A stretch of 64,000 nt of DNA, from contig JAPDRO010000014.1 in assembly GCA_030247885.1 (NCBI GenBank), forward strand, positions 310,001 through 374,000, given 5' to 3'. The position numbers and the translations under genes were made by a program. The notes below the pieces were generated by a model that searched no databases, was not told where the DNA came from, and saw only the letters and a program-made list of their open reading frames with translations. Origin of the DNA: Taxawa tesnikishii (nom. ined.) (taxonomy: Eukaryota > Ascomycota > Dothideomycetes > Dothideales). The stretch's first letter is position 1. Each line of letters begins with the position of its first letter. This document shows, one piece after another, positions 1 through 12,257 of the stretch.

Positions 1-1080
1 AGGTTTTCCTAGTACTTCGAACCCGCAACAGCTGGACAAGGTCGACACTTCGCCACGTAACCAAGTGTGTGTAGTGCTTCCAAACACTGTGCACCACTGG
101 CACTGTTCCTGGTTCAAATTCTTCCTAGGTGAGAGCTTGATCGCCTCGAGCCTTCGGAATCAGGAGTGTCGCCCCCGAGTAGATGGCTGTTGAGTAGATG
201 AGCCAGACCCAGAGCGTGCAAACGGACTTTTACGACATTCGACCAGGAGCAACTGAAAGCTTAGGACTCCGTTCGCTTCGGCTTCCTATTCGCGCTCCTC
301 TAAAGTCATGTGTCACGATTGTACTGATCAGACGGACAGTCTGGATTCCGTGAGTAATACTAAACCAGGCGAGTAGGCTCTAAAGGACAAGTAGCTAAAT
401 CTAAATCGTACGAACGTCTGCCCCGAAAAGGGTGATATCTGCATCTTGGGAACCATCTTGAAACCATGAAAAGGTCGCTATGTGATTGAGGCTGGCCCTA
501 TGGGACGTCGAAGTACAAGGAAGCTGTTCCTAATGGCCGCGGATGCGCTTGGAGAAACTCCGAACACAGAACGATACGAACTTTACGAGTCACGTGAGAT
601 CTGCAGCATGCACTGTTGGAACACATTCAGAATGGATACGAGTTATGCACAGATGGCCAGTTCTGTTGCATCTGCGTTCCGATACAGATTATGCGCAAAG
701 GGCTGCAACATAGCACACGAGCATGGACGCGTTCAACGACGCGTCACGCGTGTTTGGCCCCCGCCCCGCACCCGCGCCTTTCCTCCTCTGTCTCCATCTC
801 TGGTTTTGCCTTGCAATCCTTTTTCCATCCTCATCATCAAGTACCAACACTGCTGCCCTTCCAATGCCTGTCTTGCAATGGGTCGACCAAACCAAATCAT
901 AAAATTGGAGAGATATAGGCGGCAATGTATTTCTTGGCAAGCCTCCGAGTCAGGATTGGCGCTCGGTCCCGCATCGCTGCCTATACCAAACCCCTTTCAC
1001 TTGGTTACATCTCACGTTGGATGATCATGTAGGCTTCCATGCGGCAAGCCCTCACTGCATGCTGCAAAGATGTGCTGACG
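1..1080. other. Intergenic, no supported gene
   Basis: No gene is supported here. The longest open frame (482-1024, plus strand) has no recognisable domain, an erratic composition and no splice or promoter context. I read this as flanking and upstream regulatory DNA of the ankyrin gene that starts at 1231. Confidence 0.5.
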
Positions 1081-1085
1081 AGGGG

Positions 1086-1093
1086 AATATAAG
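1086..1093 (+). promoter_or_regulatory. TATA-like element upstream of the ankyrin gene
   Basis: The sequence aatataag lies about 140 bases before the ATG at 1231. It is followed by a pyrimidine-rich stretch (about 1110-1160) of the kind often found around fungal transcription starts. Position and sequence are the only evidence. Confidence 0.35.
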
Positions 1094-1230
1094 TACGCCC
1101 ATTACTCCGTCTTCTCCTCTTCTTCTCCCATCACGCCCCGCCAACTCTTTGTCTTGTCACTGCTGCACATAATCGTCAATCACCAGTTCAGAACGTTTGC
1201 ACTCCTCCACCCTTTATTCTGTATAGAACC

Positions 1231-4200
1231 ATGTCTTCTCAAGTTGAAAGTGTTAGCCCAATCGCTCTTCCTCCGCTTCCTGCCGAGCACGCTGAGTGGA
1301 TTCGGTATGTGGATTCGCATCCGGACAAATCCATGCACGATTTGCTCGCTCCCTACAAAGAGTACGATTCCAGACTCAGGGAAATATTCGCTCAACAACC
1401 CGACCACCCTGCAATTGCGAGACCCAACGTGGTTCCTCTCTTCGCAGGAAGCCAACAAGATGTCAAGATCCGAGCGCGCAACCTGTCTGCCGAATCAGAA
1501 GAAGAGCGCCAGCGCTATCTGATGCCGCTCAACAAGGCTGATCGCAAGCCCAATGGAGCCCCGGCTGTTGTCCAATCCCTACAAGAATTCCAGACGAACT
1601 TCCAGCTGTTTTCCGAATCCTCTCTTGTCGACATGGACTGGTCTAACGTCGTTGTCGCCGGCAGTGCTGTTGTCACTTCCCTACTTCCCGTCCCGCCTGC
1701 ATACAACACTTCCAAGCGCGCTCTCCGAGAGTATTACCACCAGAAATTCGCACCGGCATCCGATGTTGACCTCTTTCTCTATAACATGACCGAAGAACAA
1801 GCCGTGGAAAAGATCAAGCAGATCGAACAACGCATCAGGGATTCGATATTGACTGAAACGACGACCGTCCGTACCAAAAACGCCATCACGATTGCCTCCC
1901 AGTATCCCACGAGGCATGTCCAGATTGTGCTCCGCATCTATCGATCTATATCAGAGATCCTTACAGGATTTGATGTCGATTGTAGTTGTGCCGCCTTCGA
2001 TGGGAAACAGCTTTACGCCAGTCCTCGTGCACTAGCTGCATACATGACCCAGATCAACACTATTGACCTTACCCGTCGCTCGCCATCGTACGAGAACCGG
2101 CTATCCAAGTATTCCCACCGAGGGTTCGAAGTTTACTGGCCGCTGCTGGACCGCTCACGCATCGATCCCACAGTTTTCGAGCGTTCCTTCGGCCGCACAC
2201 TTGGACTTGCCCGGCTTTTGGTGCTGGAGAAGTTACCTAAAAGCACCGACAGAGACGCGTACGTTGATCAGCGCAGAGCCGAACGTGGCAGGCCAGCTAT
2301 CAACAGATGGGCTTCAAGCAAACACAAGCTGAACGGTAACATGAAGGACGAACACGACGACGAGGTCTCGGAATGGGTGGAAACGGATGAGGTCAGCGAT
2401 TACCACACGTTCACCATTCCATACGGCCCAAAATTTCATGCTCGGAAGATTGAGAGATTACTCTATGCCAAGGATCTTCTACTCAATGCCGAATGGAACC
2501 GACCTAAGGAGCGAGAAACTGCGCTTCATCGACACCCAGCATTCTTTGGAAACGCAGCCGATGTGATCGGGGATTGCTGCGGCTACTGTCCCAAGCCTGC
2601 TACGCCTGAAGAGCAAGAGACTGCGGATGAGGAAAACAAGATTTATGTATCTGGAGATCTTACCTTCATCAAGGATGATCCAGGACGACAAGCCATTGGA
2701 TCTTTCCATCCCCTTACGGACGACGACTGGACGGAGATGGCCTATGTGGGCAATACCGCAAGGCTTTGTCAAGCCATTGTCGATCATGACCTTGAGCACG
2801 TGCAAGATTGGTTGAGTCAGGAGGGTGCGGATCCCAATCGGAGAGACTACACTGGACGTGCTCCGCTCCATCTAGCCGTCATGAGCTCGACCGTTGAGAT
2901 TGTGCAGTGTCTCATAGATGCGGGGGCTCGCATTGTCGCAAGGCTTGTTGACGGCAAGACTGCCCTTCATCTTGCAGCCTTGCGGGGAAATGCGGACATG
3001 GTTACGGCCCTCCTCGTCAGGAGTGAAGCCAACGAAGCAGAGGAGGCCGAGAAGGAAGTTGCAAAGCGCAAGGCTCTCAAGACCGCTCCAAGAGAGGACG
3101 GGGACAGTATCGGCACGGCTACCTCTCAATTGGAAGACACCAACCTCGAATCCGATTCCGCCTCCACTGAGGATGATGTCGACATGGTTGACGATGAAAG
3201 CGAGAACGCCGATGCCACGACCGAGAACTCCTTTGTCAACATCAAACGCAATCAGCCTGAGCAAGATGAGAACATGCCTGATGACGAGAACGAAGACGAG
3301 CCCGATATTTACGACGTCAACGTTCTGGCCTGGGATGCTCCAGTATCCCCGCTTCACCTTGCTATTGCCAACGGTCACACAGAAGTTGTCAAAGTTCTTA
3401 TTCAGGACTTCGGTGCAGACGTACTTCTTCCGATCAAGTTGGTTCACGAGTATAATAAGTCCGCGCGTGCCGCAATCCTTCCCCTTGTTCTGGCCCTGCA
3501 GCTTCCGTCTGAGAAAGCCAAAGAGATGACGAAGATCCTGATTGGTCTTGGCGCTTCTCCTGCGCAAGCCGATATAGAGCATATCACAGCTCTGCATTAC
3601 TTCGCTGCACATGGAGCTGAAGTGCTCGACACCATGATCTCAGCGAATCAGCCAGCAGCACAGCGAGCAGTCAAACACCTTTCGGTCTCTGGTCACCAAT
3701 ACCAGCCGATTGCGAAGAGCGCGGTACAATCCGCTATTGAGCATGGAGACGCCGCAAGTGTTGCTAGGCTTCTGGACCTTGGTGCATGCCCACAGATCGA
3801 TTTCGCTACGTACATGGATTCGTACAAAAGCAGATGGGAGCCTATCGGAGATGCCGAGCGCAACCAAACGGTATTCCAGCAAAACATGCAGCAGCCAGTG
3901 ATTACTGCTGTAGAATGTGAGTTCCCATCGATCGTGCTTAAACTCTTGGATGCAGGTGCCGACGTCAACAATCTCACGCCCGGCGGCTGGAAGGCCCTTG
4001 CCAACCGCAACTTATATAGCAATGAGAACGCTCACAGCTTGTTGGACGCCGTTCGCGAAAAGGTCAAAGAACTGCATGAGTTCACTCAGAAGAAAGAGGA
4101 CGACAACGGCGGTCGCTATACAAAGATTTTCCCGCCAGTTCCTTTAGAGGAGGATGCTGAGTACTTACATGACCTTGTCCCTGGGACATACGCTCATTGG

Positions 4201-6698
4201 TCCACATCGAAGCAACTGCAGCAAGCCAAGAGCAATTACCAACGGGATCTGAAGAACTACGAAAGCTCCATGGCATCCCGCAAAGAAGTCCAGGGCAAGG
4301 CGGAGAAGTTGGCAGCGGTCAAGTCATTGCTCGGCGAATTCGAACGGCTTGAGTCTGAGCTTCTCAAACGAGGAGGCAAAACATTTAAGGAGCTACATCC
4401 AGATGTCAAGTTGCCCGAAGCCCAGCAGTACAACTACGGATACGAACCAGAGCCGCCTAAGGCTTGGAAGCCTCGCCTCACCTTCCAGCTTCCAGATCTG
4501 ACCGACGAAAGACAAGCTGCTTATATCAAGCTCTTCCAGGCATGTTGGGAGGCGGACCTGCCCACGGTGAAAAGGCTTAGCTTAGCTGTGTGGGATGGCT
4601 CGCAGACTCCATTGAAGGTTGCGGTACAAGATGCTAGCAATTTCTCGCCGTTCTCTATTGCCGTTCTTCGGAAGCACTTCGACATTGCCAAGGCGATTCT
4701 TGAGATAGCTCAAGCGCAGTATGCGCCAGAAGAGAAGACTGGCCATTCGAAATATAGTCTACAGCCAACCGACTCTGACGATGACTCATCTGCCAACGAC
4801 GATGATGACGCTATCCAGATCTACTCCGAGATCGTAGGCGACCGATTCACCGTGGAGAACATCGGCGAGGTGCAGAACCAAGTCAAAAGCAACGTCGAAC
4901 CACTGCAGCTCATCATGTGGTCATGTCCGGTATCACGCTTCCTTGAAGAAGATGACTTGTCCACTACCATGACCTCGGGGACCGGATGGCATGGCTACCG
5001 TGGAGGATTCCGCAGCAGAAGATCCACAGGTGGTCGTGCACCCAGAAAAATAATCAAGGACGCTGCGAACGGTCGCACGTACCATGTGCAACGTGCCTGG
5101 CCTACGCAAGAAGACATCCAGGTAGTGGCCAAACCTGGTAACCTTTTCCAGCTTGCAATATTCTTGGAAGATTCGGATCTGCTCCAGTTCTTGCTCGACG
5201 TAGGGAAGCCTATACCGCTCTCAATAGGAGCGCAGATGATGACACTATTTCGAGATTCTTCCGTTTCGACGAGCAAGACTTCCTATATGCCATCAGTCTT
5301 TCCAGGATCCAGCTTCTAAAAGAGATCATCAAACGTACCGGTGCTGGTATCCCCTTGGATGACCTAGTCAAGAAGAGTGGCGTAGAGATTGCGAAAAAGC
5401 CCAAGTACTACCAAGGTCTCTCGGTGCATGGGCAGAAGCGCGCAGACTGGGCAGCGGCCGGCAGGGACACGGTGTACCAATCACCGCATGAAGAGCATCC
5501 GCCGTTGCTCCACGCTGCGCGTCTCGCCGCAAATCTGGAAAGCGTCGAGTGGTTTCTGAGCGATGCTGCGATGCGGTGCTACCTCGAGTTTGCGGAGAAC
5601 AATCAGAACGACATCAGAATCAAGAACCTTGCAAAAGTCAGAGGCGGCTTGCAAACATCTATCAACAACTGGCTCAATCTACGCTCCAAGCTGCTAATCC
5701 ACTGTGTCATACTCGCCAAGACTGACGAAAACTCTCTGGGTCTTCTTCAACATCTCTGCAAGACCTTTCCTGACTCTTTGCATCACAAGTCCGCCAGCGG
5801 CCTCACTCCTCTACAACTTGCGTTCTCTCTACACCGTATCGACATGATCAAAATCCTACTCGAGGCTGGTACAGACCAAACATGCCGTAACCACGTCAGA
5901 GACAACATTGTCCATTCTGTCTTGAGTCGGAGCATCAATCAAGTTCGACCTGAATCCGAGGACATCCGCGAGATCTTTGGTCTGATTGATCGCCGTCTCC
6001 TTGAGAGCCTTTTCATAGAGAGAACATCTGAAAGCCCTGGTTCAGCCACCCCTCTTGCCCGTTGGCTCTACATGAACAGGCAAAGCGGTCATGAAGGTGA
6101 GGGAGAGCAGATCCTGCGAACTATCCTGGAGTTCAGTAAGGGCGTGGAACTGGACATCATCAATGGTGAAGGTGATACACCCCTCCATGCCGCCGTCCGA
6201 TACGGAGCAGACCATGCCCTTCGAGCAATGCTCGAATGTCGCCCCGAGCTCCTATTCAGAGAAAATGCTACAGGACGAACGCCTTACGAGATGGCCGAGG
6301 ACGCGCACCTTGCGAACGAGGTATTCAAAGACCCTCCGTCCCTGCCCGGCTCAGTCCAGGGAAACCACTTCAGATGGCCCAGACAGCCCCGTCCAACTAG
6401 CGTACTGGCCAAGCGACCGGAAAGCTTCGTCGAAGGTCCTGGGGACGAGCGGACGAGCAACGAGAGAGTATGGGATGTCTGCAAGGAGTTCGAACAGAAG
6501 ACGAAGGGAACGAAAAGGCGACGAATTGTAAGTCTGCACGAGGCTAATGAGGTCGCGAAACGGCTGGCGTTGAGGAAGGGAGGTCGATCGGGACGAACAG
6601 AAGGGGAGGACGCAGTGGACGGACAAGAACAAGACGATGTTCAGGATGAGGTCGATGCTTGGTACAATATGGGCTTTAATGCTGATCGAAAAGCTTAA
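1231..6698 (+). CDS. Ankyrin-repeat protein with N-terminal nucleotidyltransferase-like domain
   Basis: Single exon of about 1822 residues. Residues 140-260 carry the three signature elements of the polymerase-beta-type nucleotidyltransferase fold: GSAVVTSLL (144-152), SDVDLFLY (177-184, acidic pair D178/D180) and FDVDC (247-251). A conserved-looking block follows, with HPAFFG near 435 and the cysteine cluster GDCCGYCP near 447. Ankyrin repeats start near 508 (TGRAPLHLAV, DGKTALHLAA) and recur to the C-terminus (GDTPLHAAVRYG), interrupted by acidic, probably disordered linkers at about 600-700 and 1170-1200. The frame changes near 5231: the upstream frame stops at 5319, while the frame reading TISRFFRFDEQDF continues to 6698. 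One extra base near 5231 joins them and makes the length a multiple of three; no plausible intron does. Catalytic activity and target are unknown. The ankyrin part is certain; the nucleotidyltransferase call rests on motifs only. Confidence 0.85.
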
Positions 6699-7720
6699 CC
6701 TTCCGGGAGTGATGAAGTTGAGGGAGAGCGTCGCACACTGGCGTCGACAAGTATTCTACGGACATTGTATGACGTAACATTCATGAAGTGCTCGAGTTCT
6801 TTGATCTGCCCGTGCACTCCTTCCTATACACCACCAACATACCTGTGGTCGAGATCATCACAATTGCCTCGGCACAGACTCAATTCGTGATGCGGAGCTG
6901 ACCGCTCCGTTGACTCCAGTACATCTCCTCTCCATTGCAACCGTCAGCTGTCATCTGCTATCGCCACGCGGCCCACCGAGAACGTTCGTTACCGGTCCGT
7001 TGCCACTGCGGGCGGGACGTCGACGGCACGTTAGGTGCCTCCTGTAGGCACCAAAAGGCTAAATTCCCGCCTCGCGATGCCGGTCCGTCTTCCCGCTACT
7101 AATTTCTTCTTAGAAGCGTAAGGTACTGTACTGGCACTCGTTTGACGCGGACGACTGCACGACAAACTGGTGTTCAAACCCGTTCAAAGCAACCTCTCTT
7201 ATCTCACATCGCATCAATCATATGGCACAGAAGGAACCTTGTTGGAAGATGGATATCACCATATGTTTCCTTGCGTATAAATCCCTGTCCTGTTCTGTAT
7301 CTCCATCGACCGGGAGTAGCCTTTTCATCCATCTCCGCCTCTCCACACTTCTCCCGCACTCCAGACACTATGATCTGGCCTAGGATCATCAAGCGTTCAC
7401 GGGTCACGATGGATCCTACTAGATTCACACTAGCAGCGTGTGGCTTCAGAACACCAACCACTCAACTACTAGCAGCTACAGGCTATACATGTCAAGACCT
7501 TCTTCTAGATCCCTCCCGCGTCCTTACGGCGAGCGGGTATTGTGCTTGCACTACACAAGCCTTGCCATCTGCCGGGAGGCCCGCCGCAGATCTGGTATGT
7601 CGCTCACGTAGGCCTTGCCTGGAGCGACGATCGTCTCTTTCGGGTCCAGTGGTATGGAGGGATGACATTCACGGACACTGGCCCGCCGAGTCTCGGTCTC
7701 GAACGACCTGCTCTTCTGTG
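6699..7720. other. Intergenic region with a small inverted repeat
   Basis: Spacer between the ankyrin gene and the GH5 gene. At 7034-7052 there is a perfect inverted repeat, GGTGCCT and AGGCACC with a 5-base loop, which could be a dimeric regulator site or chance. A second TATA-like string (gcgtataaatcc, about 7273) lies far upstream of the GH5 start. An open frame across 7142-7984 overlaps the GH5 first exon in another frame and looks spurious. Confidence 0.4.
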
Positions 7721-7730
7721 AATATATATA
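7721..7730 (+). promoter_or_regulatory. TATA box of the GH5 endoglucanase
   Basis: aatatatata lies 80-89 bases upstream of the ATG at 7810, a normal spacing for a strongly regulated fungal secreted-enzyme gene. No inducer or carbon-repression site was assigned. Confidence 0.55.
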
Positions 7731-7809
7731 CTCAGTCGGAGTCTCCCTCGAAAATTCCTTGTGCCATCAAAACTCATCTACCTCACAGCGACCACTGTCC
7801 AACTACGAC

Positions 7810-9070
7810 ATGCGTTTCGTCTCTATCTTTGCGGCTGCAGCTACTGCGGCGCTCGCTTTGGCGGCGCCAGCTGAGAAGAGAGGCAGCAGGCTCCGCTTCT
7901 TCGGTGTCAACGAGTCTGGCGCTGAATTCGGCGAAGGAAACTTGCCCGGTGTATACAACAAGGACTACACTTGGTACAACCTGAGCACGATAGATACCTT
8001 CATCAGCAAGGGCATGAACATGTTCCGCATCAACTTCCTGATGGAGCGTATCATTCCCAACTCCCTTGACGGCTCACTCGACCCCTACTACGCCGGCAAC
8101 CTGACGCAGACCGTCAACTACATTACCAGCAAGGGTGCCTTTGCGGTAAGTGGCCTTGCATCCAAAAGGATCCACCCTCGCTGATATGCTGTTACAGATG
8201 ATTTGCCCACACAACTGTGAGCTCCTTTTACCCTTTCCTCCACGTGCTGATCTAACCCTCTGCAGACGGGCGTTACTACAACACCATCATCAACGACACG
8301 GCGGGCTTCGAAGCCTTCTGGAAGACTCTCGCAACGCCATACAAGAACAATGCACTTGTCGTCTTTGACGTCAACAACGAGTTCCACGATATGCCGCAGT
8401 CGCTTGTGGTTGACCTGAACCAGGCCGCTATCAACGGTATCCGCGCTGCAGGAGCCACCTCGCAATACATCACACCAGAGGTATTTGAATATAAGGCTCG
8501 GATAGATAGAGAGTATAACAATAACGCAATGTTTAGGGCAATAACTGGAGCGGGGTTGGACCTGGACTACTAGCACAGATAGTGCCGGGCTCACTAACGG
8601 GGCGACCATGGGTAGCTTGAAAGATCCCCAGAACAAATTAATCTATCAGATGCACCAGTACCTCGACAGGTTCGTCCTCTTGTTCAACGCACCCCCACCC
8701 AACATCAAACCATCTCCGCGTACTTGACCACAAAGATCTCATCTAACTCCCCTCTCACAGCGACGGCTCGGGCACCAGCACCACCTGTGTCAACAGCACC
8801 ATTTTCGAGAACCGCCTCGTCTCCGCAACGCAGTGGCTTCGTGCGAACAAGAAGCAGGGCATCATTGGCGAGTTCGCAGGTGGAGACAACCCGACCTGTT
8901 TGTCCGCTCTGACGGGCGGCCTGGACTACATGGGCAAAAATGACGATGTTTGGACTGGTGCTCTGTGGTGGTCGGCTGGACCGTGGTGGGGCAACTACAT
9001 CTTCACCATGGAGCCTCCAAGTGGTGTCGCCTATGTCGACATCCTTCCCACACTTCTCAAGCATGATTAA
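7810..9070 (+). CDS. Secreted endo-beta-1,4-glucanase, GH5 family (frame break in exon 4)
   Basis: Five exons: 7810-8145, 8198-8216, 8266-8480, 8537-8669 and 8761-9070. All introns are GT-AG. The 19-base second exon is fixed by the GH5 active-site motif PHNYGRYYN, which is split across the second junction. The protein is about 337 residues and begins with a signal peptide ([20 protein letters not shown]) and a basic EKR pro-site. The acid/base glutamate is in NEFHDM (exon 3) and the nucleophile in IIGEFAGG (exon 5), so both catalytic residues are present. The family hydrolyses internal beta-1,4 bonds of cellulose outside the cell. Exon 4 reads GNNWSG and then WTW in the next frame: one base is lacking at gcggggttgg (8551-8560), and the spliced length is one short of a multiple of three. 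This could be a true null allele, but it matches the dropouts seen across the window. Confidence 0.85.
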
Positions 9071-9449
9071 GCTGCGGGCTTTGTGTAGAGGATGTTGGAT
9101 ATCGATTTAAGATACATGATTTGGAGATTCTTCGAACCCATGCATTTACAATCATCGTCACTAGTTGTTTGGGGTTGCAAGACCACCTACCGTCACAAGA
9201 ACATCACATGGTTTGCAGGACGGTGGAGTGTGCAGATGCTAATCATATCGTACAGTCAACAAGCAAGCGCCTGAACAAACACCTGAACAATCGAGTGAAC
9301 GAGCCCCTGTTAGCCGGAGAATAGCCGTCTGACCCAGCGGCCCTCTCAATCGGCTTCTTCTTTCCATCTGATACTAGTAGCTAGTCACATACCAAGCAAC
9401 CAATCAATAGTTCTGTTCGGAGACCTGCACTCCATCACCGCCTCAATTA

Positions 9450-9530
9450 AGCAAGCAAGCTTGTTTGCTTTTTCATTTGCTTGTTCATTTGCTTGTACTT
9501 GCTTGTTTGCTTGTCTGCTCGGGCTTGCCA
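9450..9530. repeat. Low-complexity GCTTGTTT-type repeat
   Basis: An imperfect run of gcttgttt and ttgcttgtt words, preceded by its reverse complement (aagcaagcaagcttg), so the left edge can fold back. It lies 380 bases beyond the GH5 stop codon and does not look coding. Possibly part of a 3-prime region or simple slippage. Confidence 0.5.
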
Positions 9531-9608
9531 AGAATCTACCGGATCTCACTAATCCGGCTAGATAGATAAGATCACATCCAGCACTCCGACTGTTTCATCC
9601 GTGGCTAT

Positions 9609-10147
9609 GTGACTATAATCCCGCCATCGAATTCGCGTTTCGATGTCCGACGCGCCTTGGAACGAACAGTGCTATATAATGCTATAGACATATTGGACCT
9701 CGACGACGCGCCTGATGCCCTTCCAACTGTCCTTGCGACTTCTGAGCTCAAAATCTCTACCTTCTTTGCAACAAACCGACGACTTCTAGAGCGCTCAATC
9801 CATCCCTGGTATCCAAAAACCCCCAACAAAACGACATGTATGCGGACCTAAATTAGCAGCCCGTTAACAAGTTTGACGTGAGTAGCCGTCTCTCTCTGAG
9901 TTGAGATGTGAGCTAACGGGTGATTGCCACGTAGATGCGCGAGGTGTACATGGTCGTGGCAACGCCTCTGTCGAAGGAAGCGATACCGCCCGTGGTGGAA
10001 AGCGAATACGCCGACATCGAGAAGCAGCTGAAGGGGAGGACCAAGTCGCAAATGGAGGGAGTGCATCAGACAGTAGTTGCTAAGATCCGACGTATACTGG
10101 AAGAACTGGGCGTGCAGAAGTGCGCCCTGAAAGCCCAAGAGTCGTAG
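9609..10147 (+). pseudogene. Possible small two-exon gene, unknown, probably broken
   Basis: Two coding-like stretches flank a plausible intron (gtgagt at about 9876 to cgtag just before 9935). The upstream stretch (9609-9850) contains LDLDDAPDALPTVLATSELK. The downstream one starts REVYMVVATPLSKEAIPP and is an amphipathic, charged segment ending at 10147. Joining them in frame meets a stop (tag near 9853) and probably a frame change. I do not recognise the protein. It may be the 5-prime part of the repeat-bearing gene that follows on the same strand. Confidence 0.3.
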
Positions 10148-10199
10148 GAAGACTGGGCTTGCGAAAGATCCGGTGGCCGAAAGTTCTAGTGCGGACGTT

Positions 10200-11547
10200 G
10201 CCGGTTACCACAGTGTAAGACGCACCGGATGCTCGCCAGTCACAATGTCCAGGTGGAAGCCGACCGTATGAACAGACAGGCGTCGTGTCGGAAACTCAAC
10301 TACCAGCGAGTCAATACCGGTTCGCTTCATCTTCGCCGCTCCCTACGCAATATCTCCCGTCATTAGACTGGACCTCTTCCCAACCACAACACTTAGGTAG
10401 AATCCGACCGTATCAACAGACCGGTGTCGTGCCAGAAACCGACTGCAGTTGTTCCCATCTTCACCGCCTCTTGGTCCTACTAGACGGCTACCGGAATTTC
10501 TTGAAACAAAACGTTTAGGTGAAGGCGCCCATCAACACCAGCAGGTGGGCCTCGGAACAGCAAACCAGCAGGCGGCAGTTCTAGACCAGCCCAGCCCGTC
10601 ACTCCCGCCTGCGAAACGTATTGCAGAACGAGGTGCACCGGATGTCCCACAACCACAGAGCCAAGTTCGAAACTATGTGCAATAGACACATCAACATCAA
10701 CAAACGCACTGGACGCTAGAGAACCAGCAGGCAGCAGGTCCGGGTCAGCCTATCCCGTCGTTGCCGCCTACAAGACATATTACAGAGCAAGGTGCAACAG
10801 AAGTTTCGCAGTTACAGGATCCAGGCATATGCACTCATCAGTACCGGCAGACGGGTTTCGTGCCAGCAACTGATCCACTGAGCAGTGACATCTTCGCCGG
10901 CAGCTCACCCATGCCGCTTCGATCCAGGCCGATGCCACAAGGGACCGCTGCTCTTAACACACCGGCAGGACAGTTAGGAGCCAATCAGCCGTCTGGTCTA
11001 CCATCGCTGGCTATGCCTCGTACTCGTCGCACGCAGCCTGCATCGTCCTGCCTAAGACAAAGTTTCAAGTATCGCAAGCATTCTATACCCGTCCGCGGAG
11101 ATCCGTGCAGCCTACTGGTCCCCGCCAACCCAACCGACTCCTGGTGCTCCAGATTTGCGCGCATCGCGTCTTACTCCAGTGGTTCCGCCACTGAGTCGTG
11201 TCAACAAAGCCTTTCGGAATGCAAAATCTTTTATGACTATGCAAGCAAGTAAAATTATGACGTACGAAAAGAAATCGACCCGAAACCCAGGAGAGCCAAT
11301 TCTGTTCCCCGACATCCAGCCGGTCCGTAAAACTCATCTTGAACCATCACTACAAGACGTTCAAGTTCCCCAAGATGCACCGCGAGCTCCCTCGGCGCGC
11401 AGCAGAGGTGCCAACGTACGGGGCTTCGCTTCCCGGAGCTCCTTCAAGGTTTACGACGTTCCACCCAGTTCCATATCCCCTGCTGCACCGTCCCACGAAC
11501 CTTTACTGGAGTCTGGCGCAATGTGGCTTGGACACGTACTTGGTTGA
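10200..11547 (+). pseudogene. Degenerate Gln/Pro-rich gene with imperfect internal repeats
   Basis: Coding-like segments in shifting frames repeat the same themes: YQQTGVVPETD at about 10410 and YRQTGFVPATD at about 10840; NQQAAVLDQPSPSLPP at about 10565 and NQQAAGPGQPIPSLPP at about 10725; RIAERGAPDVPQPQ and HITEQGATEVSQLQ. The period is about 160-200 bases. The C-terminal part (about 11155-11547) is a basic, Ser/Pro-rich tail containing KAFRNAKSFMTMQASK. No single frame spans the region. Low-complexity repeat proteins of this kind are common in fungi, for example as disordered tails of regulators. No function is assigned. Part of the breakage may be assembly dropout and part real decay. Confidence 0.35.
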
Positions 11548-12257
11548 ATATTGGAAGTCTCAAGGCCAAGTAGATATGCAACTGATTGGAGGATTGTCCG
11601 CGCGGGATACAGCGAAAGTCTGAGTGGTGGGAAGGATGAGACTGCGCGTTCTGTTTGCGTGGCGAATGGAGGAAGATCTCTGCACAAGAAGGTTTCACAA
11701 GAAGATGCTGCATCTTTTGGGAGAGCAAATTTCACTGATGCGTCATGGCTAGAAAGTAATCCAGATTCACCGTGGCTCACGTCATCTGGGTCTTTGCGTT
11801 TCAAACGAGGTGAACGAGAAGCAGGTGAGCTTTAGCCACCACTCATTGAAGCAAACAGTGTCTGCAAACGGACCATCTTGCCGCTTCATGCAGACTAAAG
11901 CGCTCCTTGCCGTCCTTTGTCAGCACACGGAATACGTAGAAACTGTTGTTACATTTGATCAACGAGATCAATCAACGCGGTGGGGGCCTACATGGGTTCG
12001 ATCACATCAATACGCTGCGGCGTACGCCATCATGGATTGGACTAAGCACTCTGTCAATCAGCTGGGAATACACAGTTCGCGGACGCTCTCCAGAGTGTCT
12101 GGCAAATATTGGTAAGAGCTTGCGCTATGCTGTCCCGAGTGTAAAGAACACCAAGGCTGAACCTCGAAACTCCCTCTTAAAACCTGAAAGCATCGCCATT
12201 ACCCTTTGATCCCTGTCCGGCACAAGGTTGCAAGTCATCCACAGCTCAAACGTGAGC

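Noticed and set aside
105-125. tRNA-like B-box (ggttcaaattc)
   Set aside because: No matching A-box, no cloverleaf and no acceptor-stem pairing within 80 bases upstream.
482-1024. Open frame of 180 codons
   Set aside because: No domain, no splice or promoter context, and random-looking composition.
5189-5227. A short GT...AG stretch as an intron to explain the ankyrin frame change
   Set aside because: Only 28 bases from gtaggg to aatag, too short for a fungal intron; a longer one would remove good ankyrin sequence.
7142-7984. Open frame of 280 codons overlapping the GH5 first exon
   Set aside because: It runs through the GH5 promoter, TATA box and signal peptide in another frame and encodes a Ser/Arg/Thr-rich sequence typical of a shadow frame.
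8481-8570. A longer third GH5 intron ending at tactag or gcacag
   Set aside because: It would delete the conserved GNNWSG-WTW motif; the exact phase-0 join at tttag followed by GNNW is better.
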